Part shown: piece by piece, positions 16,746 through 25,964 of the stretch
How positions within the stretch are numbered: the stretch's first letter is position 1
Layout of the letters: every line of letters begins with the position of its first letter
From: Caballeronia calidae
GTDB taxonomy: Bacteria > Pseudomonadota > Gammaproteobacteria > Burkholderiales > Burkholderiaceae
Direction of reading: 5' to 3'
Assembly (NCBI RefSeq): GCF_900044055.2
Contig: NZ_FCOX02000022.1
Span: forward strand, 1-64,000
Length of the DNA: 64,000 nt
Notes under the pieces: model-generated
The model's database searches: none
What the model was told of the DNA's origin: nothing
The model's input: the letters and a program-made list of their open reading frames with translations, nothing else
Translations under genes and position numbers: made by a program

Positions 16746-17606
16746 TCAGGCTGTCGCTACCAGTAGCTCTTCCGCATTCTCCGGCGGACGCAGCCCATCG
16801 GTGCGATCAGCGAAGTAACGTTGCGTCAGATCCGCCGCCGACACATGTCGCGCGTCCTGGAATCCGGCATCGAGCGCCAGCGCCTGAATCTCCGCGGGCC
16901 TGAAGAAGCTGATGAACGGCGTGCCGCTCGCACGCGCGCCCTTCTCCGCCATCTCCAGTCCGGGACGCACTTCAGGGTCCGCGAGTTCGAGCGGAAGCAG
17001 AAACGTCATCGCGAAGATCGATCCCGATGCAAAGCCTGCGACTTCACGCAACGTGCCGGCGTTCGCTTCCTTCGTGAGATACATGCTGACGCCCGTCGAA
17101 ACGACGATAGCCGGCCTGCTTTCATCGAAGCCGTTCATCACGAGTTTCTCGCGCCATGATTCGCCCGCTTCGAAATCCACCGGCACGAAGCGCAGCCAGT
17201 CCGGCACGCCATAACCGAGTTCCACGAGACGCCGGCGCTTCCATGCCTGCGGCCCCGGCGGATCGACTTCGAAGATAGTCAGGCGCGACGCGATCTCCGG
17301 CCTGCGCTGCGCGAAGCTGTCGAGACCCGCGCCGAGGATGACATATTGCGCGACGCCGCGATCGAGCTGCTCCACGACGAGATCTTCGATGAAGCGCGCC
17401 CGCGCGACGATCGATGCACGAAACGGCCGCGTGAACTGCGGGTTCATGTCGCCGCGCTCGCGCCAGTTCGCTTCGGGCGCGAGCAACTGAAGACCGATGC
17501 GGTCTTCCAGTACATGCGGCGATGCATCGGCTTCGACATGCAGCGCGCGCCACATCGCGACACGCGCGGCCGTGCTGTCCGGTGCTGCATTCGTCTTGTC
17601 GTTCAT
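16746..17606 (-). CDS. Class I SAM-dependent methyltransferase (LCM/PPM1-like)
   Basis: A 286-residue methyltransferase of the bacterial family related to leucine carboxyl methyltransferases. Supporting pieces are ARARFIEDLV, the SAM-binding QYVILGAGLDSFAQRRPE, the acidic strand-2 end IFEVDPPGPQAWKRRRL and the motif VVSTGVSMYLTKEA. The substrate is unknown; family members act on small acids or natural products. It converges with glpR and diverges from the DMT transporter, about 120 bases away, with no evident operon partner. Confidence 0.82.
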   Translation of the reverse strand: MNDKTNAAPDSTAARVAMWRALHVEADASPHVLEDRIGLQLLAPEANWRERGDMNPQFTRPFRASIVARARFIEDLVVEQLDRGVAQYVILGAGLDSFAQRRPEIASRLTIFEVDPPGPQAWKRRRLVELGYGVPDWLRFVPVDFEAGESWREKLVMNGFDESRPAIVVSTGVSMYLTKEANAGTLREVAGFASGSIFAMTFLLPLELADPEVRPGLEMAEKGARASGTPFISFFRPAEIQALALDAGFQDARHVSAADLTQRYFADRTDGLRPPENAEELLVATA

Positions 17607-17729
17607 GGCTCGATGTCCAGGCTAAAGCCGGGAATGTCTCACACTTCGTCGATATCGTCCCGAACACTACAATCAGGTACTTTCGTTGCACGAGCAAACG
17701 AACCGGCAAACGAGCACGAGGACGCGAAC

Positions 17730-18650
17730 ATGGCGCAAGCGCCGCACATCGACCGCAACGAAGAAGAACGCACAAGCGAACGGCGCTGGCTCACGACCGT
17801 CGGCCCCTTCGTGTTCCTGTTGCTCTGGTCCGCCGGGTTTCCGATTGCGAAGACCGGGCTGCACTACGCATCGCCGCTCACGTTCCTGTCGATACGCTTC
17901 GCATTGAGCGTCGGCGTGCTGCTCGCCGTGTGCGTGGTCAGGCGCCCGCAATGGCCGCGCAATGCGCGCGCGTGGCTTCATCTCGTCGTCGTCGGCTTTC
18001 TCGTGCAGGTGATGTACTTCGGGCTCAGCTATCTGTCGATGACGGCAGGCATCGCGACTTCCGTGCTCGCGTTGATCGTGTCCCTGCAGCCGATTCTCGT
18101 CGGCGTGCTCGCACCGAAGTTCGTCGGCGAACGGATCGGCGCGCGGCGCTGGACCGGCCTGCTGCTCGGTCTCGCGGGCGCGGCGGGCGTGATCGTCGCG
18201 CGCGGGCCGCTGCACGCGGAGTCGCTCGGGCCGGTGCTGCTCGCGATCGGCGCGCTCATCGGCATCACGGGCGCGATGCTCTATGAAAAGCGCCTGGGCA
18301 CGACGCAGGATCCGCTGACATCGAATCTCGTGCAATACAGCGTCGGCTTCGTGTTCTGCGCGCCCATGGCGCTTCTCTTCGAGCACACGCAAGTGCAATG
18401 GACGCCGACGTTCATCGCGACGCTCGCGTATCTCGTCATCGGCAATTCGCTGATCGCCATCACGCTGCTGCTCGCAATGACGCGCGCGGGCAAGGTGTCG
18501 CAAGTGGCGTCGCTGTTCTTCTTCGTGCCGCCCGCGGCCGCCGTGCTGTCCTACGTGTTCCTCGGCGAAGTGCTGCCGGCAGCCGCATGGTGGGCGATGG
18601 GCGTCGCGGTGCTCGGCGTCGCGATCGCCACATGGACGCCGCGCAAATGA
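17730..18650 (+). CDS. EamA/DMT family transporter
   Basis: A 306-residue inner-membrane protein with about ten hydrophobic helices in two EamA repeats, the first starting at VGPFVFLLLWSAGFPIAKTG and the second after the loop LGTTQDPLTSN. Drug/metabolite exporters of this family move amino acids or metabolites outward. The start MAQAPHIDRNEEERTSERRW follows GAGGAC; the open frame back to 17346 overlaps the divergent methyltransferase and is not used. The substrate is unknown. Its stop lies 4 bases from the end of the convergent dehydratase gene. Confidence 0.87.
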   Translation: MAQAPHIDRNEEERTSERRWLTTVGPFVFLLLWSAGFPIAKTGLHYASPLTFLSIRFALSVGVLLAVCVVRRPQWPRNARAWLHLVVVGFLVQVMYFGLSYLSMTAGIATSVLALIVSLQPILVGVLAPKFVGERIGARRWTGLLLGLAGAAGVIVARGPLHAESLGPVLLAIGALIGITGAMLYEKRLGTTQDPLTSNLVQYSVGFVFCAPMALLFEHTQVQWTPTFIATLAYLVIGNSLIAITLLLAMTRAGKVSQVASLFFFVPPAAAVLSYVFLGEVLPAAAWWAMGVAVLGVAIATWTPRK

Positions 18651-18654
18651 CGCT

Positions 18655-20403
18655 TCAATGCGAATGCTTCGGCACGTCCGCGCCACGGCAGCCGACGAGA
18701 AAGTCGAAGTCGCATCCTTCGTCGGCCTGCAGCACATGCTCGACATATAGCTTGCGATAGCCGGTGCGATCCTCGGGAATCTCGGTGCGCGCCGCGGCCC
18801 ACGCATCGAGGCGCGTGCGGATTTCATCGTCGCCGATGTCGATGCGCAGCAGGCCCTTGTCGCAATCGAGCTCGATCCAGTCGCCATCGCGCACGATGGC
18901 AAGCGGCCCGCCCGCGCGCGCCTCGGGCGCGACATGCAGCACGACGGTGCCATACGCCGTGCCGCTCATGCGCGCATCCGACACGCGCACCATGTCCGTC
19001 ACGCCTTGCGCGAGCAGCTTCGGCGGCAGGCCCATGTTGCCGACTTCCGCCATGCCCGGATAACCCTTCGGCCCGCAGTTCTTCATCACGAGCACGGAGT
19101 CCTTCGTGACATCGAGATCGGGATCGGCAATACGACGCTTGTAATCGTCGAAGTCCTCGAAGACGACCGCGCGGCCGCGATGCTTCAACAGCGCCGCCGT
19201 CGCCGCCGATGGTTTCAACACCGCGCCGCTCGGCGCGAGATTGCCGCGCAATACGCACAATCCGCCATCCGCGACGAGCGGCTTGTCGATCGGGCGAATC
19301 ACTTCGTCGTTATAAAGCGGCGCGTCCTTCACGTTCTCCCAGAGCGTGCGGCCGTTCGCGGTCAGCGCATCCGGATGCGGAATCAGGTTCGCTTCGCCCA
19401 GACGCCGCAGCACTGCGGGCAAGCCGCCTGCGTAATAAAACTCCTCCATCAGGAAGCGTCCTGAAGGTTGAAGATCGACGAGCGTCGGCGTGCCGCGCCC
19501 GATGCGCGTCCAGTCATCGAGCTCCAGCTTCACGCCGATGCGCCCCGCGATCGCCTTCAGATGGATCGCCGCATTCGTCGAGCCGCCGATCGCCGCGTTG
19601 GTGCGGATCGCATTCTCGAACGCCTCGCGCGTGAGCAGCTTCGAGAGACGCAAGTCTTCCAGCGCCATCTCGACGATGCGCATGCCCGACAGATGCGCGA
19701 GCACGTAACGGCGCGAATCGACGGCAGGGATCGCCGCGTTGTGCGGCAGCGTGACGCCAAGCGATTCGGCCATGCACGCCATCGTCGACGCGGTGCCCAT
19801 CGTGTTGCAGGTGCCCGTCGAGCGCGACATGCCCGCTTCCGCCGACATGAACTCGTGTATCGAGATCTTGCCCGCCTTCACCTGCTCGCTGAGTTGCCAC
19901 ACGACCGTGCCCGAGCCGATGTCGCGCCCTTCGTGCTTGCCGTTCAGCATCGGGCCGCCGGAGACGACGATCGCCGGCACATCGCAGCTCGCCGCGCCCA
20001 TCAGGAGCGCGGGCGTGGTCTTGTCGCAACCGACGAGCAGCACGACCGCATCGACGGGATTGCCGCGTATCGCTTCCTCGACGTCCATGCTCGCGAGATT
20101 GCGCGTGAACATCGCGGTGGGCCGCAGGTTCGATTCGCCGTTCGAGAACACCGGAAACTCGACGGGAAAGCCGCCCGCTTCGAACACGCCGCGCTTCACG
20201 TGCTCGGCGAGCTTGCGAAAGTGCGAATTGCACGGCGTTAGTTCGGACCACGTATTACATATGCCGATGATCGGTTTGCCCGCGAACTCGTGATCCGGAA
20301 TGCCCTGATTCTTCATCCAGCTTCGATACATGAAGCCGTTCTTGTCGGCGGTGCCGAACCATGCTGCCGAACGAAGCTTACGTTTGGATTCCGGGGCGCT
20401 CAT
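18655..20403 (-). CDS. IlvD/Edd family dehydratase, L-arabonate dehydratase type
   Basis: This enzyme removes water from a sugar acid to give a 2-keto-3-deoxy acid. The 582-residue protein has likely iron-sulfur ligands Cys58 (ELTPCN), Cys126 (VGCDKT) and Cys199 (GTCNTMGTAS), plus Lys128. These match the three cysteines and lysine known from arabinonate dehydratase at nearly the same positions. The start at MSAPESKRKLRSAAWF matches sugar-acid dehydratases; the frame extends upstream without support. It is divergent from a sugar ABC importer and a GntR regulator, which suggests pentose or related sugar use. Xylonate, fuconate and arabonate cannot be told apart by eye. Confidence 0.85.
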   Translation of the reverse strand: MSAPESKRKLRSAAWFGTADKNGFMYRSWMKNQGIPDHEFAGKPIIGICNTWSELTPCNSHFRKLAEHVKRGVFEAGGFPVEFPVFSNGESNLRPTAMFTRNLASMDVEEAIRGNPVDAVVLLVGCDKTTPALLMGAASCDVPAIVVSGGPMLNGKHEGRDIGSGTVVWQLSEQVKAGKISIHEFMSAEAGMSRSTGTCNTMGTASTMACMAESLGVTLPHNAAIPAVDSRRYVLAHLSGMRIVEMALEDLRLSKLLTREAFENAIRTNAAIGGSTNAAIHLKAIAGRIGVKLELDDWTRIGRGTPTLVDLQPSGRFLMEEFYYAGGLPAVLRRLGEANLIPHPDALTANGRTLWENVKDAPLYNDEVIRPIDKPLVADGGLCVLRGNLAPSGAVLKPSAATAALLKHRGRAVVFEDFDDYKRRIADPDLDVTKDSVLVMKNCGPKGYPGMAEVGNMGLPPKLLAQGVTDMVRVSDARMSGTAYGTVVLHVAPEARAGGPLAIVRDGDWIELDCDKGLLRIDIGDDEIRTRLDAWAAARTEIPEDRTGYRKLYVEHVLQADEGCDFDFLVGCRGADVPKHSH

Positions 20404-20733
20404 GGTTTTGCTCACTGTGTGAGAAAGACCTATAAATAGCATGACTATATGGAGGGCGCGTACCGGGAAAACGCTAATCGAAACGTCAAAACGTCGTGCA
20501 TATAGTTTGTCTATTGAAGTCGACGCGCGGACTTCGCATATCCCAATTACTAGTTCAAAACGCCGCGCTCTCGAATCGCCCCTCTCGCACACTGCTCGCA
20601 TCGTCATCTGTCACGCCTGCATCTTTCGTCGATGAAAGCCGCGTGCGGATGACGTGCCGTGAAACCCAGTATCTGAACGTGATCGACGATGAGTCGACCC
20701 CATCGACCAACGAAGAAGAGACCGGAGGAAGTC
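20404..20733. promoter_or_regulatory. Divergent control region of the sugar locus
   Basis: This 330-base, AT-richer stretch separates the dehydratase (minus) from the ABC importer (plus). It contains ACTATATG at 20444-20451 and its inverted copy CATATAGT at 20499-20506, a possible operator pair for the GntR/FadR-type regulator at 23649. No gene is seen here. Confidence 0.4.
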
Positions 20734-21843
20734 ATGGCGCAGAATCGGGATGACGATGCAAAAGACGGCGGCAGCCTCATCAGTTCGGGCCGGCGCGGCC
20801 TCATGCAGGGCGCGGGGCTGGGCGCCGCATTGTCGCTGCTGGGCGGCGTGGCCGGCGGAGGCGGCCTGATCTCGACCGCACAGGCGGCCGAAGCGGCGTT
20901 CCCGCAGCACAAGAAATGGAAGATCGTCTTCGTCAATCACGTCACGACGAATCCGTTCTTCGTGCCGACGCAATACGGCATTCAGGATGCGTGCGCGATG
21001 TTCGGCATGGACTATCAATGGACCGGCTCGGCCACGTCCGATGCGGGCGAAATGGTGCGCGCGGTGAACTCCGCGATCGCCGCGAAAGCCGATGCGATCG
21101 CCGTGCCGATCGTCGATCCCAACGCGTTCGACAAGCCGATTCAGGCCGCGCTCGACGCGGGCATTCCCGTATTCGCTTACAACGCGGACGCGCCGCGCGG
21201 CAAGAGCAATCCGCGGCTCGCGTATATCGGACAGGATCTGTATCTGTCGGGCTATCAGATGGGCGAGCGCATCGTGAGCCTGATCGACAGCGGCATGGTC
21301 GCGCTTTTCATCGCGACGCCGGGGCAGCTGAACATCCAGCCGCGTCTCGACGGCGCAAGCGATGCGATCAAGAAGTCGGGCAAGAAGATCGACATTCAGA
21401 CCGTGGCCACCGGCGCGACCGTCAATGAAGAGCTTTCGAAGATCAAGTCGTTCTATCTCGGCCATCAGGACCTGAAAGGCATGTTCGCCGTCGATGCCGG
21501 CAGCACGCAGGGCGTCGCGCAGGTGATGAAGGAATCGAACCTGCCGTCGAAGGGCGTGCATGGCGGCGGCTTCGATCTCTTGCCGCAAACCATCCAGCTC
21601 ATTCACGAAGGCTTCCTCGATTTCACCATCGACCAGCAGCCGTACGTGCAGGGCTTCTACACGGTGATGGAGGCGTTCGTGTTCCTCGCGTCGGGCGGGC
21701 TCGTCGGGCCGGCGAACATCAACACGGGTCTCAAGTTCGTGACGAAGGAGACCGTCGAGCCGTACCTCAATACATCGACGCGTTATGAAGGCAAGACCAC
21801 CAAGCCGCAAATCGTGCCGATGAAAGGCGCGATCAAGTCCTGA
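20734..21843 (+). CDS. Sugar ABC transporter substrate-binding protein
   Basis: A 369-residue periplasmic binding protein of the ribose/galactose type (Peripla_BP_4). The N-terminus has a twin-arginine-like signal, GRRGLMQGAGLGAAL, with a likely cleavage after AQA near residue 49. The mature part starts WKIVFVNHVTTNPFFVPTQY and has the hinge-type segment AIAVPIVDPNAFDKPIQAAL. Start chosen from GGAGGAAGTC before ATG. Its stop overlaps the start of the permease by one base. Export by the Tat pathway would be less common for this family and is inferred only from the RR motif. Confidence 0.88.
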   Translation: MAQNRDDDAKDGGSLISSGRRGLMQGAGLGAALSLLGGVAGGGGLISTAQAAEAAFPQHKKWKIVFVNHVTTNPFFVPTQYGIQDACAMFGMDYQWTGSATSDAGEMVRAVNSAIAAKADAIAVPIVDPNAFDKPIQAALDAGIPVFAYNADAPRGKSNPRLAYIGQDLYLSGYQMGERIVSLIDSGMVALFIATPGQLNIQPRLDGASDAIKKSGKKIDIQTVATGATVNEELSKIKSFYLGHQDLKGMFAVDAGSTQGVAQVMKESNLPSKGVHGGGFDLLPQTIQLIHEGFLDFTIDQQPYVQGFYTVMEAFVFLASGGLVGPANINTGLKFVTKETVEPYLNTSTRYEGKTTKPQIVPMKGAIKS

Positions 21844-22853
21844 TGAACACGGTGAACGAACCTCGTAAAGCAGCGGCGCCCGCGCGGATCGACAATCCGC
21901 GCGGCGCGTGGGTGTCGCATTGGGCGCCCGAGTTGCGCATCCTGCTCGTCGCCGTGCTGCTCGCGGCGTACTTTCAGTTCGTCAATCACGACTTCCTGCT
22001 CAGCAACGCGAGCCTCGTCAATCTTTCGCAGTATGTCGCGCCGGTCGCGATCATCGCGTTCGGCGAGATCATGCTGATGATCGGCGGCGATATCGATCTG
22101 TCGGCGGGCATGGTGTTCGCGTTCGCGCCGTTCATGATGGTCTTCGCGAACGATGCGGGCGCGCCGATGTGGCTCGCGGTGGTCGCGGGACTTATAGCCG
22201 CCGCGATCATCGGCTTCGTGAACGGGGCGGTGACGGTGTATTTGCGCCTGCCTTCGTTCGTGACGACGCTCGGCACGCTCTTTCTCATCAATGGCATCAC
22301 GCTGACCGTTTCGCGCGGCACGCCGGCGGCGACGCCCGGCTCGCCCGGACTCGCCGCCGTAATGGGCGCATGGGGCTACAGCGAAATCATCTGGACGGCG
22401 GCGATCGCGTTCGTGATGCACGTGCTGCTGCGGCACACGCGCTGGGGCCTGCATACGCAGGCGGCGGGCGCGAACCCGCTCGGCGCGAGCGAGGCGGGCA
22501 TCCACGTGAACCGGCTGCGGCTCGGTAACTTCGTCCTTGCCGCCGTGCTCGCGGGCTTCACCGGGATACTCGAAAGCTTTCGCATCACGTCGATCGATCC
22601 GCAAGCGGGCGGCAACCAGATCATGTTTCTTGCCGTCGCCGCTGCCGTGATCGGCGGCACGCCGTTGACGGGCGGCTCGGGCACGATCGTCGGCGGTTTG
22701 CTCGGCGCGGCCGTGCTCGGCATTCTCAGCGACGGCTTCACGCTCATCGGCATCAACGCCTTCACGTTCAACATCATTCTCGGCGCCGCGATTCTCGCCG
22801 CGATGATCTTCAACATCCACGTCGGGCGCATTCGCCGCAGAGGAGCACGGTGA
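21843..22853 (+). CDS. Sugar ABC transporter permease
   Basis: A 336-residue inner-membrane permease of the RbsC/BPD_transp_2 family, with 8-10 hydrophobic segments. The segment IAFGEIMLMIGGDIDLSAGM is the family hallmark, as is AVAAAVIGGTPLTGGSGTIV near the C-terminus. It overlaps the genes on both sides by one base (TGATG), so the three importer genes are translationally coupled. The substrate is unknown, but context points to a sugar whose acid is processed by the divergent dehydratase. Confidence 0.9.
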   Translation: MNTVNEPRKAAAPARIDNPRGAWVSHWAPELRILLVAVLLAAYFQFVNHDFLLSNASLVNLSQYVAPVAIIAFGEIMLMIGGDIDLSAGMVFAFAPFMMVFANDAGAPMWLAVVAGLIAAAIIGFVNGAVTVYLRLPSFVTTLGTLFLINGITLTVSRGTPAATPGSPGLAAVMGAWGYSEIIWTAAIAFVMHVLLRHTRWGLHTQAAGANPLGASEAGIHVNRLRLGNFVLAAVLAGFTGILESFRITSIDPQAGGNQIMFLAVAAAVIGGTPLTGGSGTIVGGLLGAAVLGILSDGFTLIGINAFTFNIILGAAILAAMIFNIHVGRIRRRGAR

Positions 22854-23629
22854 TGAACGATCTCGCTCTACGCGGCGACAACCTCGTGAAGCGCTTCGGC
22901 GCCGTCACGGCGCTCGATGGCGTCTCGCTCACGCTAGGCAAGGGCGAAATCCTCGGCATTCTCGGCGACAACGGCGCGGGCAAATCGACGCTCGTGAAAA
23001 TCCTGACCGGCTTTCATCAGCAGACGAGCGGCACACTGCACGTACACGGCGAGGAGACGCTGCTCAAGTCGGTCGATCATGCGCGCGCGCTCGGCATCGA
23101 ATGCGTCTATCAGGACCTCGCGCTCGCGAATTCGCTGTCGATCTACCACAACATGTTTCTCAATCGCGAGATCGTGCGGCGCGGGCCTGCCCGCATCTTG
23201 CGGCTCGTCGATCACAAGCAGATGCGCGAGCGCGCCGCGCAATGTCTCGACGATATCGGCGTGCACGTGCCTTCGGTCGATCTTCCCGTAGAGCGCCTGT
23301 CCGGCGGGCAACGTCAGGCCATCGCTGTCGCGCGTGCGGTGCATTCGAACGCGAAGATCCTGCTGCTCGATGAACCGCTCGCCGCGATGGGCGCGCGCGA
23401 AGCCGCGCTCATCATCGATCTCGTGATGCGCCTGAAGGAGAAAGGCGGGCTCTCGATCATCATGATCATGCACAACTATGCGCAGACGCTCGATATCGCG
23501 GATCGCATCATGTTGATGCAGCGCGGCCGCGTGACGTACGAGCAGCGCAGCGCGAATACATCGGTCGCGGAGCTGATGGATATCGTGAGGCGGGAATATC
23601 GGGCGATGCGCGCGACGACCGCAAACTAG
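22853..23629 (+). CDS. Sugar ABC transporter ATPase, single domain
   Basis: A 258-residue ATPase with Walker A GDNGAGKSTLVKIL, signature LSGGQRQAIAVARA and Walker B ILLLDEPLAAMGA. Many RbsA-type ATPases have about 500 residues and two ABC domains; this has one, as in FrcA-like importers, so it would work as a homodimer. The ATG at 22853 overlaps the permease stop; a GTG three bases earlier is possible. AGGAGCAC upstream is the ribosome binding site. Confidence 0.9.
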   Translation: MNDLALRGDNLVKRFGAVTALDGVSLTLGKGEILGILGDNGAGKSTLVKILTGFHQQTSGTLHVHGEETLLKSVDHARALGIECVYQDLALANSLSIYHNMFLNREIVRRGPARILRLVDHKQMRERAAQCLDDIGVHVPSVDLPVERLSGGQRQAIAVARAVHSNAKILLLDEPLAAMGAREAALIIDLVMRLKEKGGLSIIMIMHNYAQTLDIADRIMLMQRGRVTYEQRSANTSVAELMDIVRREYRAMRATTAN

Positions 23630-23648
23630 ACGTCGTTCGAGCCGCATC

Positions 23649-24374
23649 ATGGATTACCGCAACCCCAGGCAACGCAAGAGCATGCACGGACGCATCGTGC
23701 AGGAGCTCGGCATGCGGATCGTGAGCGGTGCAATCAAGCCGGGCGAGCGTCTGCCCGCCGAGCCCACGCTCTGCGAAACCTATGGCGTGAGCCGTCCGGT
23801 GCTGCGCGAAGCGACGCGCGTGCTCGCCGCGAAGGGGCTCGTGGTATCGAAGCCGCGCGTGGGCAGCGTCGTGCGTGCGCGCGACGAATGGCACATGCTC
23901 GACCCCGATGTGCTCGTGTGGACCATCAGCCATCTTCCCGAAGGCGAGTTCTTCCGCTCGCTGATGACGGTGCGCCAGATCATCGAGCCCGCCGCCGCCG
24001 CGCTCGCGGCCATCTCCGCCAGCGACGACGACATCGCGTGCATCGGCGCCGCGTATGAACGCATGGAAAGCGCAAAGACCGCCGCCGATCTGCTCGATCC
24101 CGATCTGGCGTTTCATCGCGCGATCATGACGGCGACGCATAACGACATGCTCGCGTATATCGGCAACATGCTGTCGCTCGCGCTCTCCGAATCGATCAAG
24201 CTCACGAGCCGCCATCCGAACACGCACGCACTGTCGCTGCCGCGTCACAAGGCGATCTTCACGGCCATCGCGAACCGCGACGCGCTCGCGGCGCGTCAGG
24301 CGAGCGTCGTGCAGCTCGACAATGCACGCGCCGACGCGAACACGATCCTCGGCGGCGCCGCGCTGGAGCCGTAA
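23649..24374 (+). CDS. GntR family regulator, FadR/FCD type
   Basis: A 241-residue regulator. The N-terminal winged helix holds GAIKPGERLPAEPTLCETYG, SRPVLREATRVLAAKGLVV and PRVGSVV. The C-terminal FCD domain shows the likely metal/effector residues in DLAFHRAIMTATHN and LSLPRHKAIFTAIANRD. It is 19 bases after the ABC ATPase and probably controls both the importer operon and the divergent dehydratase, with a sugar acid as likely effector. The family assignment is clear; the effector is inferred. Confidence 0.88.
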   Translation: MDYRNPRQRKSMHGRIVQELGMRIVSGAIKPGERLPAEPTLCETYGVSRPVLREATRVLAAKGLVVSKPRVGSVVRARDEWHMLDPDVLVWTISHLPEGEFFRSLMTVRQIIEPAAAALAAISASDDDIACIGAAYERMESAKTAADLLDPDLAFHRAIMTATHNDMLAYIGNMLSLALSESIKLTSRHPNTHALSLPRHKAIFTAIANRDALAARQASVVQLDNARADANTILGGAALEP

Positions 24375-24674
24375 GACTTCCCGGATCGGCGCCGTCGTAA
24401 CGTTTGCTTGCGCAGGCTTCGCTCAAGTCTCGCCCCTCCCTGCCGTAAACCCTATTGAGACCGGCGTCGACGCGGTCTTCTCTTCACCCCTTGCCTCCGG
24501 CGGCATCGTCCTTTGTGCGGCTCACGGGGTTCTTTCGACGAGCATTCCATACGTCCTTGCGCTTTTCGCGGGATGAAGGTCCGCCATCGGTCCGTCCGTC
24601 TTCCTTGGAAGACTTGCGGAACGTGCGCCTACTTCGTGGACATGGAAATTGACCATCAAGTAGTGCGCATCGAC
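24375..24674. other. Intergenic region with a possible terminator at 24458-24478
   Basis: AGACCG and CGGTCT (24458-24463 and 24473-24478) flank a small palindrome CGTCGACG and are followed by a T/C-rich run, so the importer operon may end here. The rest should contain the promoter of the lipoprotein gene. Open frames through it lack binding sites. Confidence 0.35.
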
Positions 24675-25943
24675 ATGATGAACTTGAATCGCACCGGCAA
24701 GCCGGGATTTCAATCTTCGCGTTCCTTCAAAGCCGCCACTCTTGCGGCCTCGATGAGCGTCTTGCTTGCGGCATGCGGCGGCGGTGGCGGCGGCAGTGAT
24801 GGCACGGGCAGCGCATCGTCCACCGACGCCGCGCGCAGCGGCAGTGCATCCGCATCCGCATCCGCCGTGTCCGTTACGACGACGGCTCCTGCGTCCGGCA
24901 ACGGAACCTCGAAGACGACGACGAGCCCCGCCTCTTCCGACACTGGCTCTGTGAGCGTGCCGTCGAACGGTGCGAGCAGCCCGGTCATCGACACCGGCAC
25001 GATCGCGCCGTCTCAACCCGCGCGGCTCTTCTACGGCGTGAACGGCCACAACAACGAAGGCGGCGCCTACGACATCTCCAGTCCCGCCCTGCAGCTTTCG
25101 CAATTGCAGGATCTCGGCGCGAAGCTCTATCGCAATGAGGTGTATAGCGCGGGCACTGCCAACAAGCTCGCAGGCATCGCGCAGACGATGGCAGCGGGCG
25201 GCATCACCGTGTATCCGGTGATGCTCATGAACATCAATACCTTCAACGACGAAACCGAAGGCTATAACGCCGGCTTCGCGCTCGGGCAACAGACCGCGAC
25301 CTCGCGGCGCTATCCGTATTACGAGGTCACGAACGAGATGGAATCGGAGATACTCACCGGCAATGTCGACGGCATCTATCCGGAGCAATACGATCTCGTG
25401 AAGTTCAGGATATTGCGCGGCGTGATTCGCGGCATGATCGCGGGCATCAAGTCCGTCGACACCTCGGGCAAGATCATCATGGGCGGCGGCACGTGGCTGC
25501 ATTACGGCTTCGCGCAGATGCTCGCGGCGGGCATGGAGCCGGACAACAGCATTGGTCATCCGGTCGTCGACTGGGACATCACCGCGTGGCACTGGTACTC
25601 GGAGCAGGGCGACATCACGAATGCGTGCGGCGGCACCGGATGTCATAACGTGCTCGCCGCGCTCCACGCGCTCGGCAAGCCGATCTGGATCAACGAATTC
25701 GGCGTGCGCCCGAACTACGGCACCGATCAGCAGATCGCGGCGTATATGGTCGGCAACACGATGATGGCGCAGTTCGTCGCGCTCGCATCGACGTATGACA
25801 TCGAGTCGATTCAGGCTTACGAGCTGTACGACGACGATCCCGTCTACGGCGAAGGCGCGTTCGGGCTTCTGAAGTTCGACGGCCTCACGCCGAAGCCCGC
25901 CTACAGCGCGTTCAAGAGTTTCGTCGCGGCGCATCCGATGTAA
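24675..25943 (+). CDS. Glycoside hydrolase-like lipoprotein (clan GH-A fold)
   Basis: A 422-residue lipoprotein. A signal peptide ends in the lipobox LLAAC with lipidated Cys34, followed by a Gly/Ser/Thr-rich linker to about residue 115. The catalytic domain begins ARLFYGVNGHNNEGGAYD. Two Glu candidates for a retaining (beta/alpha)8 hydrolase are visible: EVTNEMESE (acid/base Asn-Glu) and IWINEFGVRP (nucleophile). It resembles GH39/GH5-type proteins without matching one clearly. The start is uncertain: ATG at 24675 or 24678, with longer frames to 24513. It lies after the sugar importer and may release the sugar, but could serve an unrelated polysaccharide. Confidence 0.7.
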   Translation: MMNLNRTGKPGFQSSRSFKAATLAASMSVLLAACGGGGGGSDGTGSASSTDAARSGSASASASAVSVTTTAPASGNGTSKTTTSPASSDTGSVSVPSNGASSPVIDTGTIAPSQPARLFYGVNGHNNEGGAYDISSPALQLSQLQDLGAKLYRNEVYSAGTANKLAGIAQTMAAGGITVYPVMLMNINTFNDETEGYNAGFALGQQTATSRRYPYYEVTNEMESEILTGNVDGIYPEQYDLVKFRILRGVIRGMIAGIKSVDTSGKIIMGGGTWLHYGFAQMLAAGMEPDNSIGHPVVDWDITAWHWYSEQGDITNACGGTGCHNVLAALHALGKPIWINEFGVRPNYGTDQQIAAYMVGNTMMAQFVALASTYDIESIQAYELYDDDPVYGEGAFGLLKFDGLTPKPAYSAFKSFVAAHPM

Positions 25944-25964
25944 GCGGCGACGGCGGGTGGATGC

